From Mesorhizobium loti (GTDB lineage Bacteria > Pseudomonadota > Alphaproteobacteria > Rhizobiales > Rhizobiaceae), in the NCBI RefSeq assembly GCF_002858745.1, contig NZ_PJRO01000003.1:62001-126000 (forward strand): DNA of 64,000 nucleotides. The letters run 5' to 3'. The stretch's first letter is position 1. Every line of letters begins with the position of its first letter. Positions 6,632 through 15,891 of the stretch are shown here, one piece after another. A program made the position numbers and the translations under genes. The notes under the pieces are model-generated. The model saw only the letters and a program-made list of their open reading frames with translations. It ran no database searches and had not been told where the DNA came from.

Positions 6632-8257
6632 TCAGCTGGAATAGGGAAGCCGTATCCTTACCCGCAAACCGTTGTTGCGGAACTCGCGTTCGATCGTGCC
6701 GCGCAATTCGCGCGTGATGTTCATATCGATCAGGCGGGTACCAAAACCGGTCTTGGTAGGCGCCTCCAGCTTGGTCTTGCCGGCTTCGGTCCAGTTGAGC
6801 GCCAATGTCCGCTCGCGACCCTTGCCTTCGACGACCCAGCACACCTTTAGCGCGCCAACCGAATTTCCGGCCTCGCCATATTTCAGGGCATTGGTCGCAA
6901 GCTCATGGAAGGTGAGCCCGAGTGCCTGTGTCATGGTTTCATCCAGCGTGACCTGTGGGCCGGACAACAGATCATCCGGCAGGTCCTTGCCGAAGACCTG
7001 GCTGAGTTCGACGCGCAGCAGATCGCCAAGATCGGCCTGCTGTCGGCGCGAACGTGTCAGCATATCCTGCGAGGCGGCCATTGACTGAAGCCTTGCCGAA
7101 AACGAATTGGAGAAATCCTTGAGGTCGGCTGAATGCGCGGCTGTCTGGCGGGAAATCGCCAGAACACGAGCGATGGAATTCTTGATCCGATGCCGCATTT
7201 CCTGCAGCATCAGGTCCTTCTCCAAAAGGCTCTTTTCGGTGGCTTCGTGAAGTTGCGAGGCCGCATCGAACGCTCGCTCCTGGTAGCGCGCGATCATCGC
7301 GATCGTGCCCGCGAGCAGCAGGCCAAACAGACCGAGCACCACGGGAACGAAAGGAGACGACGGTTCTGTGAACTTGGCCGTTGGCCGCAATACGACCGTC
7401 CAAGATCGGCCGGCTACCTCGATCATGCGAACGGTCTTGAGACCAAAGCCATGCACCGGTGGGTCTTCTGAGCGGAACAACAGATTGTCGGGGGCTATCG
7501 ACTGATCATAGGCTTCGATGTTGACCGGCAGCAGCGGCGTTTTAGCCAGAACCACGTCGAACACATCACGGGCACGGAAAACAGCATAAAGGAAGCCTTT
7601 TGTCGCAGCGGCCGGGTCCTTGCTCTGCACCATATCCTCAGAGCGGAGCCGCGCGAAAATCACGAAGCCGGCAACCATCGCATCTGGTTTGTCTTTCCAG
7701 TTGGACCCGGGGTCCAACATACGCAGGCCGCTGGTGTGCAGTGCGTTGTCGGCCATCGCCTGCTCCATCGCCATTCGCATGGCTGGATCGGTCGAGACGT
7801 CGAAGCCTATATACGGCTCGCCTTCCTTGTTGAGCGGCTCAAGCAACATGATCGGTGCTCGCCACGGAAAGTCGCGCGCAGTGGAAATCGTCCGATTGAG
7901 ACCATAGGCATGCCGTATCTCCTGTTCGGCAGCAGCCTCCTCGCCCGGCTTGACCAGCTTGAGATAGCCCAGGCCAAGCAAACCAGCGAGATTCCCATCG
8001 ACATCGAGCGTCTTGTAGAAATTCTCGAATTCGGCACGGGAAACGTCGCCCGATCGGGCGCTGAAGAATGCCTCGGTCGCCCGCAGCAACGACATATGCA
8101 GGTCGAGCCGGCTTTCTATGCGGCTGACGGCATCGTCGGCCGCAGCCTCGAACTTGATTCGGGCTGCGTCGCGGGACGCAAAATAAGCGAAACCGGCCAG
8201 GACAAGGCTGGCCAGGGCGACGGCAACAAAAGCAATCGTCGGGAAAAACTTTTTCAA
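6632..8257 (-). CDS. CHASE-domain HWE histidine kinase
   Basis: A 541-residue membrane kinase. A transmembrane helix at about 5-27, a periplasmic CHASE sensor (about 40-270, with FPWRAPIMLLEPLN), a second helix at about 303-323, then the phosphoacceptor His about 356 (MLQEMRHRIKNSIARVLAI), an N-box LTFHELATNALKYGEAG with the HWE-type His, the W-x-E signature in LNWTEAG, and GFGTRLIDMN. The start codon appears to be TTG at 8257: no ATG or GTG lies between it and the in-frame stop at 8267, and the helix requires this N-terminus. Close to phyR, so a possible second input kinase of the stress pathway. Confidence 0.86.
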   Translation of the reverse strand: MKKFFPTIAFVAVALASLVLAGFAYFASRDAARIKFEAAADDAVSRIESRLDLHMSLLRATEAFFSARSGDVSRAEFENFYKTLDVDGNLAGLLGLGYLKLVKPGEEAAAEQEIRHAYGLNRTISTARDFPWRAPIMLLEPLNKEGEPYIGFDVSTDPAMRMAMEQAMADNALHTSGLRMLDPGSNWKDKPDAMVAGFVIFARLRSEDMVQSKDPAAATKGFLYAVFRARDVFDVVLAKTPLLPVNIEAYDQSIAPDNLLFRSEDPPVHGFGLKTVRMIEVAGRSWTVVLRPTAKFTEPSSPFVPVVLGLFGLLLAGTIAMIARYQERAFDAASQLHEATEKSLLEKDLMLQEMRHRIKNSIARVLAISRQTAAHSADLKDFSNSFSARLQSMAASQDMLTRSRRQQADLGDLLRVELSQVFGKDLPDDLLSGPQVTLDETMTQALGLTFHELATNALKYGEAGNSVGALKVCWVVEGKGRERTLALNWTEAGKTKLEAPTKTGFGTRLIDMNITRELRGTIEREFRNNGLRVRIRLPYSS

Positions 8258-8412
8258 AATCAGCCGCTAGCCCGCAAGAGCCCCCGAGGGTCCTTTTAGA
8301 CTACGAAAAACCAAACCGAAAGCGGTATGCTTTGTTAGCCTGGCAGCGGCGAGCCTTCAGGCCGGCATTACTGACAAATGGTGCCGAAGCGGCCCAGTTT
8401 GGCTGGAAATTT

Positions 8413-9195
8413 CTAGGCCGCTTCCTTGAGTGCGCCTGGTCCTGGAATGGCACCAGGCGGACATTTGCCCAGGATGATCATGCCCAGCACTTCGTCCTTT
8501 GTGACATCCTGGGTCCGAGCCGTACCGACAACCTGACCGTTCTTCATTACGCAGACGCGGTCTGCCAGGTCAAACACGTCATGGATATCGTGGCTGATCA
8601 GGAAGATACCGAGCCCGTCCGCCTTGAGCTGCTTGACCAGCTCGCCCACTTGCGCCGTTTCCTGCGGGCCAAGGGCGGCCGTCGGTTCGTCCATGATCAG
8701 GATACGCGCATTGAACAGGATGGCGCGGGCAATAGCCACCGACTGGCGCTGGCCACCAGACAGCTTGACGACCGGCTCCTTGAAGCGCTGGAAACGAGGA
8801 TTGAGGCGCCCCATCACCTTGCGGGCCTCTGCTTCCATGGCCGCATCGTCGAGCGTGCCGTATCTGGTCATCATTTCCCGACCGAGAAAAAGATTGGCAG
8901 CGGCATCGACATTGTCGGCCAAAGCCAGTGTCTGGTAGATCGTTTCGATGCCGTATTTCTTGGCGTCGCGCGGATTGGAAATCGCTGCTTCTTCGCCATT
9001 GATGAAGATCTGCCCGGAATCGCGCTTGTAGGCCCCCGAGAGAATCTTGATGAAGGTCGACTTGCCGGCACCATTGTGACCGAGTAGCGCAACGACTTCG
9101 CCGGGATAGAGATCGCAACTGGCGTCGTCCACTGCACGAATGCCACCGAATGCGATGGAGATGTCCTTCATTTCGACGAGCGGAATGTGTTCCAT
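8413..9195 (-). CDS. xylG: sugar ABC transporter ATPase, XylG/FrcA-like single domain
   Basis: A 260-residue ATPase: Walker [10 protein letters not shown] at about 39-47, Q-loop YQTL about 87-90, signature LSGGQ at 145-149, Walker B ILIMDEP about 165-171, and a switch His in LISHDIHD. It powers sugar uptake with XylH and XylF. Classical XylG has two ATPase domains in about 500 residues; this has one, as in FrcA-like systems of rhizobia, and would work as a homodimer. A longer in-frame reading upstream to 10467 is open by chance and antisense-like in content, so the ATG at 9195 is used. Third gene of the operon, separated from xylH by a RIME-like repeat. Confidence 0.85.
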   Translation of the reverse strand: MEHIPLVEMKDISIAFGGIRAVDDASCDLYPGEVVALLGHNGAGKSTFIKILSGAYKRDSGQIFINGEEAAISNPRDAKKYGIETIYQTLALADNVDAAANLFLGREMMTRYGTLDDAAMEAEARKVMGRLNPRFQRFKEPVVKLSGGQRQSVAIARAILFNARILIMDEPTAALGPQETAQVGELVKQLKADGLGIFLISHDIHDVFDLADRVCVMKNGQVVGTARTQDVTKDEVLGMIILGKCPPGAIPGPGALKEAA

Positions 9196-9208
9196 GGTCC
9201 TGCCCTTT

Positions 9209-9303
9209 CTAGAGCGTTCCGATTTTTCCGGAACACCCTGACTCTTTGTTTTACGCAATTCCGGACGCAAAACCGCTGCGCACTTTTGCTGGAATTGCTC
9301 TAG
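9209..9303 (-). repeat. RIME-like bipartite palindromic repeat, copy 1
   Basis: Read on the minus strand it begins CTAGAGCAATTCCAGCAAAA, has GGAATTGC as partner arm, then ACAAAGAG, and ends with a second palindrome GTTCCG/CGGAAC closing in CGCTCT. The xylH stop codon (TAG, 9300-9302) is the first triplet of the element. Lies between xylH and xylG. Confidence 0.85.
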
Positions 9304-10616
9304 GTGCGTTTGCGGTACATGGTGTCGAGCCAGACGGCGACGACCAGTACCAGTCCCACCACGATGTTCTGCAACGGCGTATCGAGGCGAAGCAGAACCA
9401 TGCCCGACTGCAGCGACTGCATCAGCAATGCGCCCAGCATTGCGCCGATGACCGTGCCGGAGCCGCCAGCAAGCGAGGTTCCGCCGATGACCGCCGCCGC
9501 GATCACCAGCAACTCGTCCAGCGTACCGAGCGAATTGGTCGAGGCGTTGAGACGAGCCGACGAGATGGCAGCGGCGATCGCAGCAAGCACGCCCACGATC
9601 ATGAACACCTTCATGGTGACCCAGCGCGTGTTGATGCCGGCGAGATTGGCCGCCTCTGGATTGCCGCCGATGGCGAAGACGTAACGGCCGAAGCGCGTGC
9701 GATTGGTAACGAAGGTCATGACAAGCCCGACAGCAACCGCCATCAGCACGGGTATGGCAATACCATGGGCGATGAAAAGGCCACCTTCGGGAACCGTGAT
9801 GTTGTTGGCTGCAGCGTATCTGTTCACCACCCCTACGGGCCACGGATACAAATTGGCGATCGTCACCGCGCCAAGGATGACAGCGCAGGAGACGACACCC
9901 AGGAAGACCTCCGCCCAAACCGGGCGCAAGGGAAATTTGAAGCGCTTGCGTTGCACGCGGCCGTTGAACAACATGGCGACCACACCGGCGCATGCCACAA
10001 GGCCGAGCACCCAGCTCCAGGTCGATCCGATCGATCCGGCCGGACCACCACCCATGAGCTGAAAAGTGGCGTCCATCGGCGCAACGGTGCGACCGCTGGT
10101 GATCCACCAGGCAGCGCCGCGCCAGATCAACAGTCCACCGAGCGTGACGATGAAGGCAGGCACCTCCAGATAGGCGATGATGAAACCTTGCAGCGCGCCG
10201 ATTGCCAGACCGACCACAATGCCGGTGGCGAGCGCGATGATCCAGAGCCACGGATTTCCGAGCTGCATGCCCATCACCCGGATCAGGAATTCGGCCTGGG
10301 CCACCCCCATGACCATACCGATCACACCTTCGACCGAGCCGACAGATAAATCGATATTTCGCATGACGATGACCAACACCATGCCAGTCGCCATGATGGC
10401 GACGGACGAGGTCTGCACCGACAGATTCCACAGATTGCGGGGGGTCAGGAAAAGACCACCAGACCATAGATCCAATCCGACCCAGATGATCAGCAGAGCG
10501 GCGACCATGCCGAGCATGCGGGTGTCGAGTTCGGTCGCCTTGAGAAAGCGCCCGACAGCCGTCAGTTCGGCTGCGCGGGCACGGTCGACCGGCGCATTCG
10601 AGGTCGTATCAGTCAT
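9300..10616 (-). CDS. xylH: sugar ABC transporter permease, XylH-like
   Basis: A 438-residue inner-membrane permease of the ribose/xylose (RbsC/XylH) family with about ten hydrophobic spans. Recognisable blocks are [58 protein letters not shown] and [19 protein letters not shown]; the large insertion between residues about 180 and 290 is typical of XylH rather than RbsC. AGGGAGG precedes the ATG at 10616. It partners the binding protein XylF and ATPase XylG. The gene's TAG stop is part of the repeat element downstream. Confidence 0.92.
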   Translation of the reverse strand: MTDTTSNAPVDRARAAELTAVGRFLKATELDTRMLGMVAALLIIWVGLDLWSGGLFLTPRNLWNLSVQTSSVAIMATGMVLVIVMRNIDLSVGSVEGVIGMVMGVAQAEFLIRVMGMQLGNPWLWIIALATGIVVGLAIGALQGFIIAYLEVPAFIVTLGGLLIWRGAAWWITSGRTVAPMDATFQLMGGGPAGSIGSTWSWVLGLVACAGVVAMLFNGRVQRKRFKFPLRPVWAEVFLGVVSCAVILGAVTIANLYPWPVGVVNRYAAANNITVPEGGLFIAHGIAIPVLMAVAVGLVMTFVTNRTRFGRYVFAIGGNPEAANLAGINTRWVTMKVFMIVGVLAAIAAAISSARLNASTNSLGTLDELLVIAAAVIGGTSLAGGSGTVIGAMLGALLMQSLQSGMVLLRLDTPLQNIVVGLVLVVAVWLDTMYRKRT

Positions 10617-10629
10617 GATATTCCTCCCT

Positions 10630-10732
10630 AGAGCAATTCCAGCAAAAGTGCGCAGCGGTTTTTGCGTTCGGAATTGCATAAAAACAAAGAGTTAGAGCGT
10701 TCCGCGTTTCCGCAAAAAGCGGAAACGCTCTA
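10630..10732 (+). repeat. RIME-like bipartite palindromic repeat, copy 2
   Basis: Full copy: first palindrome GAGCAATTCC ... GGAATTGC, linker with ACAAAGAG, second palindrome GAGCGTTCCGC ... GCGGAAACGCTC. It fills the space between the terminator after xylF and the xylH ribosome binding site, so it lies in the xylH leader. Confidence 0.88.
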
Positions 10733-10806
10733 ACTATGCGCCGCTTCGGCGGCCACGGCGTGCCACTTTACAAGGACTTTTCGGCTCCGGGGGTGGGAAC
10801 CGTTAC

Positions 10807-10834
10807 AAAAGACCACGGCTCTCGGGCCGTGGTC
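10807..10834 (-). terminator. intrinsic terminator between xylF and xylH
   Basis: On the minus strand GACCACGGC, a 6-base loop, GCCGTGGTC, then TTTT. It comes just after the xylF stop and before xylH, so it should uncouple the abundant binding protein from the membrane genes. Confidence 0.8.
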
Positions 10835-10856
10835 CCATCTATCGCCGCAGATATGC

Positions 10857-11897
10857 TTAGTCGCACGCCTTGACGGAACCGGCCTTAACACCCTGGCAGA
10901 CGACATCCTTGGAAACCCAGCCGGCGTCGATGACGACGTTGAGATTGTCCTTCGTGATCGCTACCGGCGTGAGGAATACCGACTTGACGCTGTTGCCACC
11001 CGGGGTGGTGAAGTCGGTCACATTGGCAATGTCAGCCGTCTTCTTGCCATCGGCGAGCTGGGCGGCGATTTCAGCGGCATTCTTGCCGAGATCGCGGGCG
11101 TCCTTGAACACCGAGACTGTCTGCGTGCCAAGCGCAATGCGGTTCAACGCGGCATGATCACCATCCTGGCCGGAGACAGGAACCGAACCAGCGAGACCCT
11201 GAGCGGCCAGAGCCGCAATAGCGCCACCTGCGGTGCCATCATTCGCGGCCACCACGGCATCGACCTTGTTGTCGTTGGCGGTCAGGAACTGCTCCATGTT
11301 CTTCTGGGCATTCGCCGGCAGCCAGCCATCCGTATAGGCCTCGCCGACATTCTTGATCTTGCCGGCATCGATCGCTGCCTTCAGCACTTCCATCGAGCCC
11401 GAGAACAGGAAATCGGCATTCGGATCGGTGCTCGAGCCCTTGATGAAGACGTAGTTGCCTTCCGGCTTGACGGCGAACACGCCCTTCGCCTGCAGCCGAC
11501 CGACTTCCTTGTTGTCGAAGGTCAGGTAGAAGACGTCCTTATTTTCGATGAGGCGGTCATAGGCGATGACCGGAATACCTTCGTCCACGGCCTTCTGCAC
11601 GGCTGGGCCGATGGCAGAGGTGTCCTGCGCCAGGATGACGAGCGCGTTGGCGCCCTGTGAGATCAGGCTTTCAACGTCGGTGAGCTGCTTGCCGGGATTC
11701 GACTGTGCGTCGGCGGAGATGTATTTGTCGCCGGCCGCTTCGATCGCCTTCTTCATGGCGGCTTCGTCGGTCTTCCAGCGCTCTTCCTGGAAATTGGACC
11801 AGGACACGCCGATCACTTTGTCTTTCGCTTCGGCAACAGCCGAAAGCGCAAGCGTCATGGCGGCACCCGCCAGAATGGCGGCCGTGAACTTCTTCAT
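10857..11897 (-). CDS. xylF: D-xylose ABC transporter substrate-binding protein
   Basis: A 346-residue periplasmic protein: signal peptide of about 24 residues ([20 protein letters not shown], cleavage near AEA-KDK), then the XylF hallmarks [66 protein letters not shown] and [13 protein letters not shown]. Binds xylose or a similar sugar for XylGH. GGAGGAAAAA lies before the ATG at 11897. First gene of the operon, facing the ROK repressor gene across a spacer with two operator-like palindromes. Confidence 0.92.
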   Translation of the reverse strand: MKKFTAAILAGAAMTLALSAVAEAKDKVIGVSWSNFQEERWKTDEAAMKKAIEAAGDKYISADAQSNPGKQLTDVESLISQGANALVILAQDTSAIGPAVQKAVDEGIPVIAYDRLIENKDVFYLTFDNKEVGRLQAKGVFAVKPEGNYVFIKGSSTDPNADFLFSGSMEVLKAAIDAGKIKNVGEAYTDGWLPANAQKNMEQFLTANDNKVDAVVAANDGTAGGAIAALAAQGLAGSVPVSGQDGDHAALNRIALGTQTVSVFKDARDLGKNAAEIAAQLADGKKTADIANVTDFTTPGGNSVKSVFLTPVAITKDNLNVVIDAGWVSKDVVCQGVKAGSVKACD

Positions 11898-11952
11898 TTT
11901 TTCCTCCCCGCGCCCAAGGGCGCGCTTGTGTGCGTTGGCCGTTGGAGAAGCT

Positions 11953-11973
11953 TTTTTTCGAGCTTCGAAAAAA
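11953..11973. promoter_or_regulatory. operator-like palindrome 1 in the xylF-ROK spacer
   Basis: Perfect arms TTTTTTCGA (11953-11961) and TCGAAAAAA (11965-11973) around GCT. It is 56 bases before the xylF start. The design (T-run, TCGA, 3-base centre) is repeated at 12026-12046. Best candidate binder is the ROK protein encoded divergently. Confidence 0.68.
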
Positions 11974-12025
11974 TAATCGCGCAGGTGTGGCTTTCTGTCA
12001 ACGGAATTCGAACCGTTCGCAATAT

Positions 12026-12046
12026 TTTTTTCGAATCCCGAAATAA
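12026..12046. promoter_or_regulatory. operator-like palindrome 2 in the xylF-ROK spacer
   Basis: TTTTTTCGA (12026-12034), ATC, CCGAAATAA (12038-12046): same left arm and spacing as the site at 11953-11973, with two changes in the right arm. The centres are 73 bases apart, close to seven helical turns. Confidence 0.6.
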
Positions 12047-12233
12047 TGGTGACTGACGTGGCATGTTCTGCCACTATCTGTGGAGTAGAGAACCGTCGGG
12101 GCAGTGAAAACGAAACGGGTTTTGCATTCGTTCTCACGTCGACCTATGCACGAAAGACACGCATCCGGAACACCCAGCGGACGCGACGGCTTCATCGCTC
12201 GCGAAGCCGGGCGGGGGGAGGAACGGCAAGGAC

Positions 12234-13475
12234 ATGACTGTCGGGATTCGTCACGACGATTTGCGCCGCAGAAACCGCGCGATGGTGCTCGCCGCAGTGC
12301 GTCGCTCCGGGGAACCTTCCCGCACCGAAATCACCGCCATCACCGGTCTCAGCCATTCGACCATTTCGGCAATTTCGTCCGATCTCATCGCGGAAGGCAT
12401 TCTGCGCGAGGGCCGCAGCGAACCGACGGCATCGAAACGTGGCCGCCCGCAGGTGGGATTGCAGCTCGATCCGTGCGCGGCGGCGGTCCTGACCGTCGTT
12501 CTGTCGCTTAACCTTTTGACGGCCGCAGCCGTCGACTATGCCGGCAAGGTGCTGGCCGAGGAAACATGTCGCCTGGATACGCTGTCTCTGCCACGGGAAG
12601 CGCTGATCAAGGAATGCATCGAAATGGTCAGTCGCCGTCTCGACGACAACAGCCTGGCCAAACATCGGGTGCTGCGCATCGCCTTTGCCGTGCAGGGCAC
12701 GGCGGATTCGCACGCGCGCACCATGCTCTGGACGCCGATCACGCCGCATGGCGATATCCCCTTCGCCGATATACTGGAAGCCGCCTTCGGCATCCCCGTC
12801 ATCGTCGAGAACGACTGCAATATGATGGCGGTCGCCCTGCGTTGGCGCGGCACGGACCGCTACCGTGACGACTTCATCGCCGTTCTGCTCTCGCACGGCA
12901 TCGGCATGGGTATCGTGCTCAATGGCGAATTGTTCATCGGCACCCAATCATCCGGTGGCGAATTCGGGCACATGATCCACCACCCGAACGGCGCGCTATG
13001 CCGCTGCGGCCGCCATGGTTGCGTCGAGGCTTATGCAGGCAATTACGCGATCTGGCGCAATGCCCGCGGGTTCGATGAAAATACCGAACCGGCAGCTGAC
13101 ATTCCCGATGACGAAATGCAGGCGCTGGCTGAAAAGGCACGTGCCGGCGCCGGGCCGGAGCGTCAAGCCTACGAACGGGCCGGTACTGCCCTTGGCTATA
13201 GCCTCGGTTCGCTTTTCGCCGTCATCGATCCTGCACCGGTAACCTTCGTGGGCATCGGTGCGACGGCCTTCGATCTCATCGAGCCGGCACTGCGGCGAGC
13301 AATTGCCGAGACCGCAGGCGGCCAGCATTCCGATTCAATCGTGTTCGACACCGAACCGAAGGAACAGATGCTGATCCGCGAAGGCTGCGCCATGCGCGCG
13401 CTGACTTTCGTCGATCAAGAAATCTTCGCGCTTGGCGGTCCGACAGCTTCGGCGCCCCAGCTTCTGGAAGCCTGA
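12234..13475 (+). CDS. ROK-family transcriptional repressor, XylR-like
   Basis: A 413-residue ROK protein. Residues about 8-70 form a winged helix-turn-helix (RTEITAITGLSHSTISAISS), followed by a sugar-kinase-like domain with VENDCNMMA, SSGGEFGHMIHH and the ROK zinc motif CRCGRHGCVEAYAG. ROK regulators of this type repress sugar transport operons and release DNA on binding the sugar. ATG at 12234 follows a purine-rich GGGGGGAGGAA. Its divergent position to xylFHG points to xylose-responsive control of the transporter and of itself. Confidence 0.88.
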   Translation: MTVGIRHDDLRRRNRAMVLAAVRRSGEPSRTEITAITGLSHSTISAISSDLIAEGILREGRSEPTASKRGRPQVGLQLDPCAAAVLTVVLSLNLLTAAAVDYAGKVLAEETCRLDTLSLPREALIKECIEMVSRRLDDNSLAKHRVLRIAFAVQGTADSHARTMLWTPITPHGDIPFADILEAAFGIPVIVENDCNMMAVALRWRGTDRYRDDFIAVLLSHGIGMGIVLNGELFIGTQSSGGEFGHMIHHPNGALCRCGRHGCVEAYAGNYAIWRNARGFDENTEPAADIPDDEMQALAEKARAGAGPERQAYERAGTALGYSLGSLFAVIDPAPVTFVGIGATAFDLIEPALRRAIAETAGGQHSDSIVFDTEPKEQMLIREGCAMRALTFVDQEIFALGGPTASAPQLLEA

Positions 13476-13598
13476 AACGAAAAGTGGACTGCGATCAGGA
13501 TGGATCGGCATTCCGCTCTTTGCTTGCCGCATGATGGGTGGCAGATGCCGAAAAGTCAGCAGCTTTTTGCTTCGCTGACCTTCGGTTCGGGATCTCTA

Positions 13599-14288
13599 TC
13601 AATCCTCGCGAATGGCGTAGCCCGAACCGCGGATCGTGCGGATAACGTCCGGCATCCGGCCATTGTTTACCGCCTTGCGCAGCCGGCCGACATGCACATC
13701 CACAGTGCGTTCATCGATATAGATCGTCTCACCCCAGACATTGTCGAGCAGCTGGCTACGCGAGAACACCCGACCAGGGTGACGCATCATGAATTCCAGC
13801 AGCCGGAACTCCGTTGGTCCAAGCCGGATTTCGCTCTTCTTGCGATAGACCCGGTGCGATTCGCGATCGAGCACGATGTCGCCGACCTTGAGCACGGAAG
13901 ACAGAACTTCCGGTTTTGCCCGGCGCAACAGCGCCTTTACCCGAGCCATGAACTCCGGCATCGAGAATGGTTTGACCAGATAGTCGTCCGCGCCAGTGGA
14001 AAGGCCGCGCACACGATCGCTTTCCTCGCCACGCGCCGTCAGCATGATGACTGGCAGGCGCTCCGTCTCCGGTCGCATCCGGAGCCGCCGACAGAGTTCA
14101 ATGCCGGACACCGCCGGCACCATCCAGTCGAGCACCAGGAGATCCGGAACGTTTTCCTGGAGACGGATTTCAGCTTCGTCGCCCCTGGCGACCACTTCCA
14201 CCTGGTAGCCTTCGGATTCCAGATTGTAACGGAGTAGGACGCCCAGCGGCTCCTCGTCCTCCACCACCATGACACGCGGCGCGATCAT
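13599..14288 (-). CDS. phoB: PhoB phosphate regulon response regulator
   Basis: A 229-residue OmpR/PhoB regulator: receiver domain 1-120 with acidic pair VVEDEEPLG, phosphoacceptor Asp about 54 (LLVLDWMVP), Lys about 106 (YLVKPF), and a winged-helix domain 130-229 containing RLGPTEFRLLEFMMRHPGRV and TVDVHVGRLRKAVN. Activates genes with CTGTCAT-type Pho boxes when phosphate is low. Last gene of the pstSCAB-phoU-phoB operon, 19 bases after phoU. The downstream gap 13476-13598 holds only a weak 6-bp hairpin. Confidence 0.95.
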   Translation of the reverse strand: MIAPRVMVVEDEEPLGVLLRYNLESEGYQVEVVARGDEAEIRLQENVPDLLVLDWMVPAVSGIELCRRLRMRPETERLPVIMLTARGEESDRVRGLSTGADDYLVKPFSMPEFMARVKALLRRAKPEVLSSVLKVGDIVLDRESHRVYRKKSEIRLGPTEFRLLEFMMRHPGRVFSRSQLLDNVWGETIYIDERTVDVHVGRLRKAVNNGRMPDVIRTIRGSGYAIRED

Positions 14289-14307
14289 CTTGCCGTCCGT
14301 TCCGAGG

Positions 14308-15015
14308 TCAGGCCGCCGGAGCGGCCGCAGCCGTCTCGTCGAGCTTTGGCCGATTGGGCGGCAGTTGCTCGCCCGTCAGCACATAGAAGGCATTTTCGGC
14401 GATATTGGTGACATGGTCACCGATCCGCTCGAGGTTTTTGGCACAAAACAGCAGATGCGTGCAGGCAGTGATGTTGCGCGGGTCTTCCATCATATAGGTG
14501 AGAAGCTCACGGAAGACAGATGTGTATTTCACATCGATCCGCTCGTCGTCGGCCCTGAGCTGGGCAAGACCCTGAGCGTCCCCTGCCGCATACTTTTCCA
14601 CGACGCCGTCGACCTGGTCGAGCACCAGATGAGCCATGGAATCGATCGAATGGGACAGGTCGCGAGGTGTAGCCCCCTGCCCGACCGCGCCGACGCGTTT
14701 GGCGATGTTCTTGGCGAGATCGCCGATGCGTTCCAAGTCTCCGGCCATGCGGATGGCACCGATCACAGCGCGCAGATCTTGCGCCATCGGCTGGCGCTTG
14801 GCAATCAGCGTGATAGCCCGTGTGTCCAGCTCGCGCTGGCGCGCATCCATGATCGCGTCGTCCGAGACGACCCGTTGAGCCAGCCCATTATCCGACTTGA
14901 GCAGCGCCTTGGTGGAGCTGCTGACCATCGAGCTCGCCAGCTCACCCATGTCGCTGATGAGCCTGCTGATCTGTCCGAGCTCTTCGTCGAACGACGCGAC
15001 GGTATGTTCGCCCAT
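14308..15015 (-). CDS. phoU: PhoU phosphate signalling protein
   Basis: A 235-residue all-helical protein with two PhoU repeats; the metal-binding motifs are seen as AIRMAGDLERIGDLAKNIA in repeat one and AKNLERIGDHVTNIAENAFY in repeat two. PhoU couples PstSCAB transport activity to the phosphate kinase and keeps the Pho regulon off in high phosphate. ATG at 15015; the longer reading to 15237 overlaps pstB and is not needed. Between pstB and phoB in the operon. Confidence 0.95.
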   Translation of the reverse strand: MGEHTVASFDEELGQISRLISDMGELASSMVSSSTKALLKSDNGLAQRVVSDDAIMDARQRELDTRAITLIAKRQPMAQDLRAVIGAIRMAGDLERIGDLAKNIAKRVGAVGQGATPRDLSHSIDSMAHLVLDQVDGVVEKYAAGDAQGLAQLRADDERIDVKYTSVFRELLTYMMEDPRNITACTHLLFCAKNLERIGDHVTNIAENAFYVLTGEQLPPNRPKLDETAAAAPAA

Positions 15016-15052
15016 GTGTATGTCCTCGTTTTTCCTCGGCAGCAATCGCCAC

Positions 15053-15877
15053 TCAGCCGAAACGGCCGGTGATGTAGTCCTGCGTGCGCTTGTCGTCGGG
15101 GTTGGTGAACATCTTGTCGGTAGCGCCTTCCTCGACCAGGTAACCGAGGTGGAACATCGCCGTGCGCTGCGAGACGCGGGCCGCCTGCTGCATCGAATGG
15201 GTGACGATGACGATCGTGTAGTTCTGGCGCAGTTCATCGATCAGTTCCTCGACCTTGGCGGTCGCGATCGGATCGAGTGCCGAACACGGCTCGTCCATCA
15301 GGATGACTTCAGGGGACACGGCAATGGCGCGCGCAATGCACAGGCGTTGCTGCTGGCCGCCGGAAAGGCCGGTGCCGGGTTCGTTGAGACGGTCCTTCAC
15401 TTCGTTCCAGATCGCCGCTTTCTGCAGGCTGGATTCCACAACCCGGTCCATATCGGCCTTGTTCTTGGCCAGGCCATGAATACGCGGGCCGTAGGCGACG
15501 TTCTCATAGATCGACTTCGGGAATGGATTGGGTTTCTGGAACACCATGCCAACACGAGCGCGTAGCTCCACGACGTCAATCTTGGGATCGTAGATGTCTT
15601 CGCTGTCCAGCGTGATCTTGCCGCCGACCTTGGCGGAATCGATGGTGTCGTTCATGCGGTTGAGGCAGCGCAGGAAGGTCGACTTGCCGCAGCCCGAGGG
15701 ACCAATCAGCGCCGTCACCTGGTTCTGGCGAATGTCGAGATTGACGTCGAACAGAGCCTGTTTCTCGCCGTAGTGCACGGTCACATTGTCGCCGCGCATC
15801 TTGATGATTTCGTTCGACTGGGCACTCATCTGGCTGCTCACTGCCTGTTCGAGGGTCTTTTCGGTCATGATGTTCAT
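15053..15877 (-). CDS. pstB: phosphate ABC transporter ATPase
   Basis: A 274-residue ATPase: Walker [10 protein letters not shown] at about 59-67, the PstB-specific RMNDTI stretch, [17 protein letters not shown], signature LSGGQ at 171-175, Walker [14 protein letters not shown]. Drives phosphate import through PstC-PstA. The ATG at 15877 has AGGGAGC upstream; an internal ATG nine bases later is possible. 14 bases after pstA. Confidence 0.96.
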   Translation of the reverse strand: MNIMTEKTLEQAVSSQMSAQSNEIIKMRGDNVTVHYGEKQALFDVNLDIRQNQVTALIGPSGCGKSTFLRCLNRMNDTIDSAKVGGKITLDSEDIYDPKIDVVELRARVGMVFQKPNPFPKSIYENVAYGPRIHGLAKNKADMDRVVESSLQKAAIWNEVKDRLNEPGTGLSGGQQQRLCIARAIAVSPEVILMDEPCSALDPIATAKVEELIDELRQNYTIVIVTHSMQQAARVSQRTAMFHLGYLVEEGATDKMFTNPDDKRTQDYITGRFG

Positions 15878-15891
15878 ATCAGGCTCCCTTT

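Noticed and set aside
8413..10467. 684-codon minus-strand reading that includes xylG and runs upstream through xylH
   Set aside because: Upstream of 9195 it is an off-frame reading of xylH and of the repeat; the His/Arg-rich translation has no family and xylG has its own ATG.
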